Below, piece by piece: positions 46,129 through 55,861 of a stretch of 64,000 bases of DNA. Each line of letters opens with the position of its first letter. Within the stretch, counting starts at the first letter, position 1. Source of the DNA: Roseospira marina. Its GTDB lineage: Bacteria; Pseudomonadota; Alphaproteobacteria; Rhodospirillales; Rhodospirillaceae. The position numbers were made by a program, and so were the translations under genes. A model generated the notes under the pieces. That model saw only the letters and a program-made list of their open reading frames with translations, was not told the DNA's origin and did not search any database. The stretch is from NCBI RefSeq assembly GCF_014197855.1, contig NZ_JACIGJ010000008.1, positions 1 to 64,000 of the forward strand, in the 5' to 3' direction.

Positions 46129-46276
46129 GAGGGATGCCCTTTCGTTTCGATCTCCCAACTAGGGTACGCGAGATCCCATCGTCCGGACCACCCCGCCATT
46201 GGGCATAGCGATTCCCCTGTCGGGCGCGGTGCCAAAGCGGTCGCATCCCCGGCCGGAACCCGGCATCCTGCGCCCC

Positions 46277-47236
46277 ATGACGACCGCAGCGCTTCCCCTC
46301 GTCCTCCTCGCCGGCCCCACCGCCAGCGGCAAGTCCCGTCTGGCCCTGAGCTTAGCTGAGCGCCTGGAGGGCACCATCATCAACGCCGACAGCGCGCAGG
46401 TGTATCACGACCTGCGCATTGTCAGCGCGCGACCGACCCCGGACGAGGAAGCCCGCGTCCCGCACCGGCTGTATGGCGTGCTCGACGGCAACGCGGTCTG
46501 TTCCGCCCCGCGCTGGGCCGACATGGCCGCCGACGCGGTGCGTGAGACCTGGGCAGCCGACCGCTTGCCGCTGATCGTCGGCGGCACCGGCCTTTATATG
46601 AAGGCGCTGACCGAGGGCCTCGCGGCCATGCCGGACATTCCGCCGGCGATCCGGGCCGAGGTGCGGGCGCGCGTGGCCGCGCTGGGTCCTCCAGCGGCCC
46701 ATGCCGCGCTCGCCGCCCGCGACCCGGAGACGGCGGCCCGCCTGGACCCCGCGAACCCCCAGCGCATCGCCCGCGCCTGGGAAGTGCTGGAGGCCACGGG
46801 CCGTCCCTTGGCGTGGTGGCAACGCCAACCGCCGGCCCCGCCGCCGCTGGCCGCCCGCGTTCTGACCCTGGTCCTCGATCCGCCGGCCGACGCCCTGCGC
46901 CGCGTCATTGATCGCCGGGTCGAGACCATGCTCGTCGCTGGCGCCCTGGATGAGGTTTCGGCCCTCCGGGCGCGCGGTCTGCCCCCCGACCGCCCGGTCC
47001 TGAAGGCCGTGGGCGTACCCGAACTGAGCGCATACCTGACCGGCGCGCTGCCCTGGACTGAGGCGGTCGCTCGCATGCAAGCCGCGACGCGCCGGTATGC
47101 CAAACGCCAGCGAACGTGGTTGCGGGGCCAGATTACACCTGACTCCATTCTGCATACGACCGATCCGACGCAATTTTCGGAAAGCCTTGCCGACCAAAGC
47201 TTTGCAATCGTTCGGCGGTTTTTGTTGACCCCCTAG
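46277..47236 (+). CDS. miaA: tRNA dimethylallyltransferase
   Basis: 319 residues. P-loop LAGPTASGKSRLAL, INADSAQVYHDLRIVSARP, PHRLYGVLDG, VGGTGLYMKALTEGL and late RRYAKRQRTWLRGQ, all typical of MiaA. It adds a dimethylallyl group to A37 of tRNAs reading UNN codons. The ATG at 46277 puts the P-loop at the usual position; the upstream frame lacks support. The stop lies within a short hairpin (GACCCC/GGGGTC). Confidence 0.95.
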   Translation: MTTAALPLVLLAGPTASGKSRLALSLAERLEGTIINADSAQVYHDLRIVSARPTPDEEARVPHRLYGVLDGNAVCSAPRWADMAADAVRETWAADRLPLIVGGTGLYMKALTEGLAAMPDIPPAIRAEVRARVAALGPPAAHAALAARDPETAARLDPANPQRIARAWEVLEATGRPLAWWQRQPPAPPPLAARVLTLVLDPPADALRRVIDRRVETMLVAGALDEVSALRARGLPPDRPVLKAVGVPELSAYLTGALPWTEAVARMQAATRRYAKRQRTWLRGQITPDSILHTTDPTQFSESLADQSFAIVRRFLLTP

Positions 47237-47253
47237 GGGTCTGGGACTAGGGT
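47225..47253 (+). promoter_or_regulatory. Possible ilv operon promoter
   Basis: TTGACC, 17 bases, TAGGGT, located at the 3' end of miaA and 122 bases before the ilvB ATG. It overlaps a GACCCC-CTA-GGGGTC hairpin. The -35 is good, the -10 weak. No leader peptide ORF rich in branched-chain codons was found in the stretch between it and ilvB. Confidence 0.35.
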
Positions 47254-47374
47254 GGCGCTCCCCCGCGCCCGGTTCGGGCCCCTGCGGGGCTTGCCTCCGT
47301 TCCGATTCAGTCTGCCGGCGGCTCCCTCCGGACCCCGTCGGCGCGATCCCGTTCCGCCACCAAGGATGCGCACC

Positions 47375-49132
47375 ATGTCAGAGCAGCTCTCCGGCGCCGA
47401 GATTGTCCTCAAAGCCCTCGTCGATCAGGGCGTGGAGGTCGTATTCGGATACCCGGGCGGCGCCGTACTGCCGATCTACGATGCTCTGTTCCGGCAGAAC
47501 CGCATCCGTCATGTGCTGTGCCGGCATGAACAAGGCGCCGTCCACATGGCCGAGGGCTATGCCCGCTCGACCGGCAAGGTCGGCTGCGTGCTCGTCACAT
47601 CCGGCCCGGGCGCGACCAACGCGGTGACGGGTCTGACCGATGCCCTGATGGACTCCGTGCCCATCGTCTGCTTGACCGGACAGGTACCCACCTTCCTGAT
47701 CGGGAACGACGCCTTCCAGGAGGCCGACACCACCGGCATCACCCGCCAGTGCACCAAGCACAATTATCTGGTCAAGGAGCCGGACCGGCTGGCCCGCACC
47801 ATCCACGAGGCCTTCGTGGTTGCCTCCACCGGTCGCCCCGGCCCGGTCGTGGTCGACCTGCCGAAGGACGTGCTGATGGGCAAGGCGCCCTACATCCCGG
47901 CCAGCCGGGTCAAGCACCGCTCCTACAAGCCGCAGATGAAGGCGGACATCGCGTTGATCGAACAGGCGGTCGAGCTGATGGGCAAGGCCCAGCGGCCGAT
48001 CTTCTACATCGGCGGCGGCGTCGTGAACTCGGGGCCGAGTGCCTGCAAGCTGCTGGCCAGCTTCGTGCGGTCCACCGGCTTCCCCATCACCAGCACGCTG
48101 ATGGGCCTGGGCGCCTACCCGGCGTCGGACCAGCAGTTCCTGGGCATGCTGGGGATGCACGGCACCTATGAAGCCAATCTGGCCATGCACGCCTGCGACG
48201 TGATGATCTGCATCGGCGCGCGGTTCGACGACCGGGTGACCGGCCGCCTGGACGCGTTCGCGCCGAACGCCAAGAAGATCCACGTCGACATCGACCCGTC
48301 CTCGATCAACAAGAACGTCGTGGTCGACGTGGCCATCGTCGGCGACGTCGCCCATGTGGTCGAGGACATGATCCGGGTCTGGAAGGCCAAGCAGATCCGC
48401 CCGACCCAGAAGGCCCTGGCCACCTGGTGGGGTCAAATCGACGCCTGGAAGGCGCGCAACTGCCTCGCCTACAAGACCAACGACACCACCATCAAGCCGC
48501 AGCAGGCGATTGAGCGCCTGTACGCCCTGACCAAGGACCGTGACACGTACATCACGACCGAGGTCGGGCAGCACCAGATGTGGGCCGCTCAGTTCTACAA
48601 GTTCGAGGAGCCGAACCGCTGGATGACCTCCGGCGGCCTGGGCACCATGGGCTACGGACTGCCCGCCGCGCTCGGCGTGCAGGTGGCGCATCCGGAGTCG
48701 CTGGTGGTGGACATCTCCGGCGAGGCCTCGTTCCAGATGAACATGCAGGAGATGGGCACCGCGTCCCAGTACCGCCTGCCCGTCAAGGTGTTCATCCTGA
48801 ACAACCAGTACATGGGCATGGTGCGTCAGTGGCAGGAGCTGCTGCACGGCAGCCGCTATTCCGAAAGCTACAGCGACGCCCTGCCGGACTTCGTCAAGCT
48901 GGCGGAGAGCTTCGGCTGGCTCGGCCTTGAGGTGGAGTCCCCGGCCGACCTGGACGATGCGATCAAGACCATGATCGAGTCCGACAAGCCGGTGCTGATG
49001 AACGTTCATGTGGACCCGTCGGAGAACTGCTATCCCATGATCCCGTCGGGCGCCGCCCACAACGACATGCTCATGGGACCCGAGGACACCGCCGGCGCCG
49101 GCGTGTCCGATCACGGCATGGTGCTGGTATAG
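47375..49132 (+). CDS. ilvB: Acetolactate synthase large subunit
   Basis: 585 residues. ThDP enzyme with three domains: Pyr domain GYPGGAVLPIYDAL with the catalytic Glu in RHEQGAVHMAEGYARSTGKVG, FAD-binding middle domain (GMHGTYEANLAMHACDVMICIGARFDDRVTG) and PP domain GDISGEASFQMNMQE-like VVDISGEASFQMNMQEMGTA with NNQYMGMVRQWQ. It condenses pyruvate to acetolactate or acetohydroxybutyrate in valine/leucine/isoleucine synthesis. The ATG at 47375 is preceded by AAGG; another ATG nine bases upstream is possible. The metal motif reads GEA rather than the usual GDA/GDG, worth noting. Confidence 0.95.
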   Translation: MSEQLSGAEIVLKALVDQGVEVVFGYPGGAVLPIYDALFRQNRIRHVLCRHEQGAVHMAEGYARSTGKVGCVLVTSGPGATNAVTGLTDALMDSVPIVCLTGQVPTFLIGNDAFQEADTTGITRQCTKHNYLVKEPDRLARTIHEAFVVASTGRPGPVVVDLPKDVLMGKAPYIPASRVKHRSYKPQMKADIALIEQAVELMGKAQRPIFYIGGGVVNSGPSACKLLASFVRSTGFPITSTLMGLGAYPASDQQFLGMLGMHGTYEANLAMHACDVMICIGARFDDRVTGRLDAFAPNAKKIHVDIDPSSINKNVVVDVAIVGDVAHVVEDMIRVWKAKQIRPTQKALATWWGQIDAWKARNCLAYKTNDTTIKPQQAIERLYALTKDRDTYITTEVGQHQMWAAQFYKFEEPNRWMTSGGLGTMGYGLPAALGVQVAHPESLVVDISGEASFQMNMQEMGTASQYRLPVKVFILNNQYMGMVRQWQELLHGSRYSESYSDALPDFVKLAESFGWLGLEVESPADLDDAIKTMIESDKPVLMNVHVDPSENCYPMIPSGAAHNDMLMGPEDTAGAGVSDHGMVLV

Positions 49133-49183
49133 GCCGATGCGCCGACCCTGCCCCATCCCTCAACGAACGAAAAGACCCGGGAA

Positions 49184-50826
<1,643 letters not shown>

Positions 50827-50879
50827 AAAGGAGGCCCGTCGGGGCCGGCCTGTGCCGCGCCCCGCGCCCTCTCACGAAA

Positions 50880-50924
50880 ACGCCCCGGAATTGGCCGTCC
50901 TGGCCGGGTCCGGGGCGTTTTTTT
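50880..50924 (+). terminator. Intrinsic terminator of the ilv operon
   Basis: ACGCCCCGGA (50880-50889), a 19-base loop, TCCGGGGCGT (50909-50918), then six or more T: a 10-base perfect stem with T run, 54 bases after the ilvC stop. The clearest intrinsic terminator in the window. An A run on the left lets it also stop the opposite strand. Confidence 0.92.
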
Positions 50925-50992
50925 ATGTGCGGACCGTTGCCCCCCCTCTAGGGGAGGGGCTGGGCCGCGCCAGGCTTCACACGGACGGCGCG

Positions 50993-51946
50993 TTACCCCG
51001 CCGCGTCGGGATCCGGGCGGCCCAGCGCCTGCCACAGCTCGCGCCACTCGCGGGGCGACAAGCCGCTGTCGGCCTGGGTCACGGCCTCCCCGGCCAGCGC
51101 CCGCCGGACCACCGCCAGCCCGGCGCGCGACAGGTGCATCCCGCCCATGCGGTAGTCCTGGAACGCCTCGTGCACGATCGGCACCCAGCGGGCCATCAGG
51201 TCCAGCATGATCTCGGCATAGACGCGGATTTCGTACTGCGCATGAGAGTCGGCACGCAGCGACAGGAAGTGCATCAGGTTGTGCAGATCAACCTTCCAGT
51301 ACCACTGCGTATAGGTGTTCAGCGTCAGGTTCATGCGCGCCAGTTCGCGGGCGAGGCCTTGGCGGTCGTCGTCGTCTTCCCCCAGCATGCGCGCGTAGTT
51401 GCCGTAGCACCGCATCGCGTCGCCGCGCAGCAGGTCCAGGACCTCGGCGGCCTCCGCCCCCTCCAGCACCGCGCCGCGCCCCTGGCGGTTGTCGGTGGAC
51501 TGCGCCGCGAGGTTTTCCGGCGTCGGGATATAGAACTCCTTGTCCAGCACCGAATAGCGCGCGGAGTACTCGTTCACGTTGGCGGTGCGGTGGCGGATCC
51601 ACTGCCGCGCCACAAAGATCGGCAGCTTGATGTGGTACTTGATCTCCGCCATTTCGAACGGCGTGGTGTGCCGGTGCCGCATCAGGTAGCGGATCAGGCC
51701 CCGGTCCTCGTTCACCCGCCGGGTGCCGCGCCCGTAGGACACGCGCGCCGCCTGCACCACCGCGCCGTCGTCGCCCATGTAGTCCACGACCCGCACGAAG
51801 CCGTGGTCCAGCACCGGGAACGGCTGGTGCAGGATGTCCTCCATAGCGTCCACCGTCGCGCGGCGGGTGGCCGCGGTCTGCCCGCGCAGGGCCTCGATCT
51901 CGGCCTGAAGGGTGGGGTCCAGGCGGGTGGCGTCGGGCTCGATCAT
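50993..51946 (-). CDS. thyX: Flavin-dependent thymidylate synthase
   Basis: 317 residues. ThyX motif [15 protein letters not shown] (RHR-x7-S), with [56 protein letters not shown] and [28 protein letters not shown]. It makes dTMP from dUMP with FAD and methylenetetrahydrofolate. The ATG at 51946 is chosen; 15 upstream residues of the frame have no support. Convergent with ilvC across the terminator. Confidence 0.96.
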   Translation of the reverse strand: MIEPDATRLDPTLQAEIEALRGQTAATRRATVDAMEDILHQPFPVLDHGFVRVVDYMGDDGAVVQAARVSYGRGTRRVNEDRGLIRYLMRHRHTTPFEMAEIKYHIKLPIFVARQWIRHRTANVNEYSARYSVLDKEFYIPTPENLAAQSTDNRQGRGAVLEGAEAAEVLDLLRGDAMRCYGNYARMLGEDDDDRQGLARELARMNLTLNTYTQWYWKVDLHNLMHFLSLRADSHAQYEIRVYAEIMLDLMARWVPIVHEAFQDYRMGGMHLSRAGLAVVRRALAGEAVTQADSGLSPREWRELWQALGRPDPDAAG

Positions 51947-52035
51947 GGTAGAGGATTCCGGACAGGGGACAGGATGGAAGGCGCCGCACATTAGACGCGG
52001 CAGCGGGCCGGCTCAAGACGGCGGAACGTCAGGGG

Positions 52036-53052
52036 TCAGCCGGCGCCGACCACGGCCAGCTTCACAACCAGAACCACGGCCACCGCGAGCCCGCCGCCGA
52101 GGCAGGCACGCACGTACAGCCGCAGCGCGCGGCGGATATCCTTGGGCCTCACCCCGGCGCGGCCGTCGCCCACCCAGGGCTCGTGAGTCTCGTGCCCGTG
52201 GTAATAGCGCGGGCCGGACAGCGCGAGCCCCAGCGCGCCGGCCGTCGCGGCCTCCGGCCAGCCCGCGTTGGGGGAGCGATGGCGGCGGGCGTCGCGGCGC
52301 AGGATGCGCACCGCCTCCCGCCAGCGCGCGAACCGCAGCGTCGCCGCCGCACCGATGATCAAGGCACCGGAGAGGCGGGCGGGGATCCAGTTCGCCACAT
52401 CGTCGATGCGCGCCGCGGCCCAACCGAAGTCCTGGTGACGCTCCGTCTTGTGGCCGATCATGGAATCGAGCGTGTTGATCATCTTGTAGGCCAGCAGGCC
52501 CGGCAGGCCGAACACGACGTACCAGAAGATCGGCGCCACCACGCCGTCCGAGAAGTTCTCCGCCAGGGATTCGATGGCCGCCCGGCCGATGCCGCCCTGG
52601 TCCAGCGTCTCCGGATCGCGGCCGCACAGATGCCGGATGGCCTTGCGCCCCGCGTCGAGCCCATGGCGCTCCACCGCCACCGCCACGTCGCGGACGTGAT
52701 CGTACAGGCTTTTCTGCGCCAGCATGACCGCGACCAGCAGCAGCTCCAGCACCCAGCCGGCGGGCGCCTGGGTCGCGAACCATTGCACCGCGACCCCTAT
52801 GCCAGCGGCGGCGGCGATCAGGCCCACGGCCGTGACCACGCCCCGGATACGACGGTCGGTGGGGCTGCGTTCCGGCCGGTTCAGGCGGCCGTCGGCGTCC
52901 CCGATGGCGTGGCCCATCAGGACGACCGGATGCGGGAGGAGGCGGAACACGGGACCGAACTCGCCCAGATAGGCGTCGATCGCCATCGCCGCCAGCAGCA
53001 GCACCAGCGGGTCGAAAACGTCGGTTCCGGTGTAGTCGAACAGCAGAAACAT
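52036..53052 (-). CDS. cobD: Adenosylcobinamide-phosphate synthase
   Basis: 338 residues, four to five membrane segments. Conserved: AIDAYLGEFGPVFRLLPHPVVLMGHAIG, KSLYDHVRDVAVAVERHGLDAGRKAIRHLCGRDPETLD, GIGRAAIESLAENFSDGVVAPIFWYVVFGLPGLLAYKMINTLDSMIGHKTER and SPNAGWPEAATAGALG. CobD/CbiB attaches the aminopropanol side chain to adenosylcobyric acid in the membrane during B12 synthesis. No other cobalamin gene is in the window. Upstream of thyX by 90 bases, same strand. Confidence 0.95.
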   Translation of the reverse strand: MFLLFDYTGTDVFDPLVLLLAAMAIDAYLGEFGPVFRLLPHPVVLMGHAIGDADGRLNRPERSPTDRRIRGVVTAVGLIAAAAGIGVAVQWFATQAPAGWVLELLLVAVMLAQKSLYDHVRDVAVAVERHGLDAGRKAIRHLCGRDPETLDQGGIGRAAIESLAENFSDGVVAPIFWYVVFGLPGLLAYKMINTLDSMIGHKTERHQDFGWAAARIDDVANWIPARLSGALIIGAAATLRFARWREAVRILRRDARRHRSPNAGWPEAATAGALGLALSGPRYYHGHETHEPWVGDGRAGVRPKDIRRALRLYVRACLGGGLAVAVVLVVKLAVVGAG

Positions 53053-53152
53053 GGCGGCGGGACCTTCCCACCCCCCGGTCAGGAAGGCAAGAGCGGCCGA
53101 GGTGGATGCAGACAGATCCGAGCAGAGAGGCGATCGCGAATCAAAACACTAC

Positions 53153-53563
53153 TTAGGATTGCTGCTGCCCGGAAGAAGACCCGAATGTCACCCGATACCC
53201 AGCGTGCCTAGTAGACTTGATCGCTTGATAGCGGGTTGAGGACGTAAATTGTGTCGGCAAGCGCCCGGTCGCGCGCGCAACTTCGGCGACATCAATCCGA
53301 CCGAAGCGCTCAAGCGCTGTGACGAAAGAGGCCCAATTCCGGGACCAATAGGTATCAAAAAAGGGAACCGTCAGAGATACCACCTCGCCATATGTATTAC
53401 GGATAACTATCATTTCATCATCCGTCAAATCCGCTTCCGCACCGCTGTCATCTACATTTGCTCCAAAATACAGAGTTCCTGTACTAGCATCGTAACTCGC
53501 TACCCGAAGCACAGGGCGTCCCACCCCGTCCGGAGATACGGAACCGTGTTTTATGTCGGCCAT
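53153..53563 (-). CDS. DUF2283-like protein, third gene of cassette (possible antitoxin)
   Basis: 136 residues from the ATG at 53563, preceded by AAGGGA at usable spacing; the frame is open upstream, but that part is the neighbour's gene in another frame. The N-terminal two thirds reads VLRVASYDASTGTLYFGANVD followed by ADLTDDEMIVIRNTYGEVVSLTVPFF, similar to the DUF2283 pattern (YD-x-x-x-D-x-LYI ... D-x-x-G-x-VVGIEIL), a family often found as the small partner of nuclease-like toxins. The C-terminal part (DVAEVARATGRLPTQF, Ser/Gln-rich end) has no match. Overlaps the nuclease-like gene by 13 bases. GC well below the flanking genes. Confidence 0.6.
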   Translation of the reverse strand: MADIKHGSVSPDGVGRPVLRVASYDASTGTLYFGANVDDSGAEADLTDDEMIVIRNTYGEVVSLTVPFFDTYWSRNWASFVTALERFGRIDVAEVARATGRLPTQFTSSTRYQAIKSTRHAGYRVTFGSSSGQQQS

Positions 53564-53916
53564 ATGGCCGGTCCCTTCGACGATCCGTCCTGCGATGTAT
53601 GGACCGCCGTGGCGACCACATACGGACCACCCTGCGGGACGGCTGCGACCACCTGTCGATCCGGCTTCACAACAGTAAGCGTGTAGCATGATCTGTCTCC
53701 ATCCGAGGCCCGGCTTTGTGCGGGCGCGCAATGCCAAAACGCATCAGCCTGGATCCTTGATCGATATATGGCTGTCGGTTCGCCGATAGAAGCCCGAATC
53801 TCCCTGACCTCGGGACAGAGCTTTGGGGGTTTGCGTGCGCGAATATGATTTTCGTATGTATAATCATGAAGCACAACATCCACCCCAAGCGGGCTCGCTT
53901 CGCGAAATAATATCAT
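53551..53916 (-). CDS. PBECR-like (Barnase/EndoU/ColicinE5/RelE type) nuclease-like protein, second gene of cassette
   Basis: 121 residues. It has the layout of small RelE/Barnase-EndoU-ColicinE5-like nucleases of phage origin: an early VVLHDYTYENHIRARKPPKLCPEVREIRASIGEPTAIYRSR stretch (H-x-x-x-x-H ... PEV--I---I--P--I--S), a central strand YTLTVVKPDRQVV, and a C-terminal YVVATAVHTSQDGSSKGPAIWPT that resembles the V-TAY---...KG--LWPT ending of that fold. The ATG overlaps the stop of the first gene (ATGA) and the 3' end overlaps the third gene. Toxic activity is inferred from family, not shown. Confidence 0.6.
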   Translation of the reverse strand: MILFREASPLGVDVVLHDYTYENHIRARKPPKLCPEVREIRASIGEPTAIYRSRIQADAFWHCAPAQSRASDGDRSCYTLTVVKPDRQVVAAVPQGGPYVVATAVHTSQDGSSKGPAIWPT

Positions 53917-54185
53917 AATAAACTGTCCCCACCTTCATCTAAATCAATATAATTCATGAGCAACGATGCCAATTTTTTCGCCGATGCTCTTGTCATAAAG
54001 ACGCGCCTCTCGTAGGGCTTTCCCTGCCCTATACTTTCGAGACCGAAACACAGAACAAACTCATCATCGCGAACGGCCACACCAATATTGTTTGCATAAA
54101 AAGAATCTATGTCGGGTCGCAAAATATCACGCAACGTTTGATCCAAGGCGGCGGCATCGCTTTCTGTATCAGGTGTATTGGTCAT
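53913..54185 (-). CDS. DUF3467-like protein, first gene of cassette
   Basis: 90 residues from the ATG at 54185; GAGG lies nine bases upstream of this ATG but directly abuts the other ATG at 54194, so the inner start is preferred. The core FYANNIGVAVRDDEFVLCFGLESI ... ERRVFMTRASAKKLASLLMNYIDLDE fits the DUF3467 pattern (YAN---V---EFVLDFG ... R--MSP--AK-L---L---I). Function of that family is unknown. It heads an overlapping three-gene unit (ATGA overlap with the nuclease-like gene), so it may regulate or neutralise that product. AT-rich relative to the chromosome. Confidence 0.6.
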   Translation of the reverse strand: MTNTPDTESDAAALDQTLRDILRPDIDSFYANNIGVAVRDDEFVLCFGLESIGQGKPYERRVFMTRASAKKLASLLMNYIDLDEGGDSLL

Positions 54186-54394
54186 CCGAAACATCCTCGA
54201 TCTTTGTAGCTCGACGTCTCAAAGGCGCCCTGTCACAACGTACGCTAGGCTCCTCGTGCCTGCCAGAGCCTAGATAGTCCCTGCCGCCCGCGCCACCTTG
54301 CGCCGAGGGGCGGGGATCGGGATCATGGCGCCCGCGTTCCGATCGCATGGTCCGCGTGCCGCGCCCCGTTCCCTCCCGCGAAAGGCTGTTCGCC

Positions 54395-55777
54395 GTGTCC
54401 CTTCCCTCCGCCCCCTTGCGCAACTGGGCGCAGAGCCTGGCCGTCTATGGCGACATCCGGGTGCTGCGGGTGCTGTTCCTGGGCTTTGCCAGCGGCCTGC
54501 CGCTGCTGCTGGTGTTCACGACGCTGTCGTACTGGCTGGCCGAGGCCGGCGTCTCGAAGACCGCCATCGGCCTGTTCGCCTTCGCCAGCAGCGCCTATGG
54601 CTTCAAGTTCCTGTGGTCGCCGCTGGTGGACCGCCTGCGCTTGCCCCTGCTGACCCGCTGGCTCGGCCAGCGGCGCGGCTGGCTGCTGCTGGCGCAGGGG
54701 CTCATCATCGGCTGCATGATCGGCGTGGGCACCACCGACCCCGCCGAGGACTTGTGGTGGACGGCGCTGTGGGCCGTGCTGCTGGCCTTTGCCTCGGCGA
54801 CCCAGGACATCGTGATCGACGCCTACCGCGTGGAGACGCTGGAGGAGCATCAACTGGGCGCGGGCGCGGGCACCGTCGTGCTCGGCTACCGCATCGGCAT
54901 GGTGGCGGCCAGCGGCGGCGCGCTCATCATCGCGGACGCGGCCGGCTGGTTCTGGGCCTATGCCGTCATGGCCGGGCTGATGGGGCTGGGCATCCTGACC
55001 ACGCTGCTGAGCCCGGAGCCCGACCGCACCGCCGCCACCCGGACCGCCGCGGAGGAAGAGGATCGTGTCGCGGCCTTCCTGGACCGCCGCGCCGACCTGG
55101 CGCCCTGGCTGCGCGACACCGCCGGCTTCCTGTACGGGGCCGTGGTCTGCCCGTTTACGGACTTCATGAAACGCCCGCACTGGATTCTGATCCTGGTGTT
55201 CATCGCGCTGTACAAGTACGGCGACGCCCTGCTGGGCAACATGGCGATGCCGTTCTACGAGGAGATCGGGTTCACCAAGACCGAAGTCGGCGTGATCTCC
55301 AAGGGCTTCGGGGTGGTGATGACCATCATCGGCGGCCTTGGCGGCGGTCTGCTGGTGGCCCGGCAGGGAATCTTTCGGGCGCTGCTGGTCTGCGGCGTGT
55401 TGCAGGCGGCCTCCAACCTCGTGTTCGCGTGGCAGGCCCATGTGGGCGCCGACGTAAACTGGCTGGTCGTGACCATCGGCGTGGAGAACCTGACCGGCGG
55501 CATGGGCACGGCGGCTTTCGTCGCCTATCTGTCGTCGCTGTGCAACGTGGCCTACACCGCCACCCAGTATGCCCTCGTCTCCAGCCTGATGAGCTTCGCC
55601 CGCACGTTCTTTTCAGCGGGCGGCGGCTGGCTGGCCGACCATGTGGACTGGGTGAGCTACTTCCTGGTCACCACGGTGGCGGCGGTGCCGGGGCTGCTGC
55701 TGCTGTTATGGATGATGCGGGTGTTCCCGGCCGAGGGGGTGCGCGCCGATCCGAAAGCCGCCTGGGCGGATGATTGA
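54395..55777 (+). CDS. ampG: AmpG-like muropeptide MFS transporter
   Basis: 460 residues from the GTG at 54395 (GAAAGG nine bases upstream); an ATG at 54347 is an alternative. Twelve to fourteen hydrophobic segments. AmpG-type features: LRVLFLGFASGLPLLLVFTTLSYWLAEAGVSKTAIGLFAF, KFLWSPLVDRL, ASATQDIVIDAYRVETL and GYRIGMVAASGGALIIAD. AmpG imports anhydromuropeptides from peptidoglycan turnover into the cytoplasm for recycling. Located between the low-GC cassette and the transketolase gene, convergent with the latter across a 12-base-stem hairpin. Confidence 0.9.
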   Translation: MSLPSAPLRNWAQSLAVYGDIRVLRVLFLGFASGLPLLLVFTTLSYWLAEAGVSKTAIGLFAFASSAYGFKFLWSPLVDRLRLPLLTRWLGQRRGWLLLAQGLIIGCMIGVGTTDPAEDLWWTALWAVLLAFASATQDIVIDAYRVETLEEHQLGAGAGTVVLGYRIGMVAASGGALIIADAAGWFWAYAVMAGLMGLGILTTLLSPEPDRTAATRTAAEEEDRVAAFLDRRADLAPWLRDTAGFLYGAVVCPFTDFMKRPHWILILVFIALYKYGDALLGNMAMPFYEEIGFTKTEVGVISKGFGVVMTIIGGLGGGLLVARQGIFRALLVCGVLQAASNLVFAWQAHVGADVNWLVVTIGVENLTGGMGTAAFVAYLSSLCNVAYTATQYALVSSLMSFARTFFSAGGGWLADHVDWVSYFLVTTVAAVPGLLLLLWMMRVFPAEGVRADPKAAWADD

Positions 55778-55785
55778 TACGAATC

Positions 55786-55817
55786 GGCCAGGAACCGGGT
55801 GGGTTCGGTTCCTGGCC
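55786..55817. terminator. Bidirectional terminator hairpin
   Basis: GGCCAGGAACCG, eight-base loop GGTGGGTT, CGGTTCCTGGCC: a 12-base perfect stem nine bases after the ampG stop and 45 bases from the transketolase stop. Confidence 0.75.
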
Positions 55818-55861
55818 TGAGCCGTGTCACGGCGCCTTCGGGTGGTTATGCCCCGTCGGGA

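Noticed and set aside
47237-47374. Leader-peptide attenuator upstream of ilvB
   Set aside because: No short ORF with runs of Ile, Val or Leu codons and no terminator with a T run was found in the leader.
47378-49156. 592-codon minus-strand open frame opposite ilvB
   Set aside because: Mirror of a highly conserved gene; His/Gly/Val-rich non-protein-like sequence.
53667-53888. 73-codon minus-strand open frame within the cassette
   Set aside because: It lies in another frame of the nuclease-like gene and lacks the start/stop coupling that ties the chosen frame to its neighbours.
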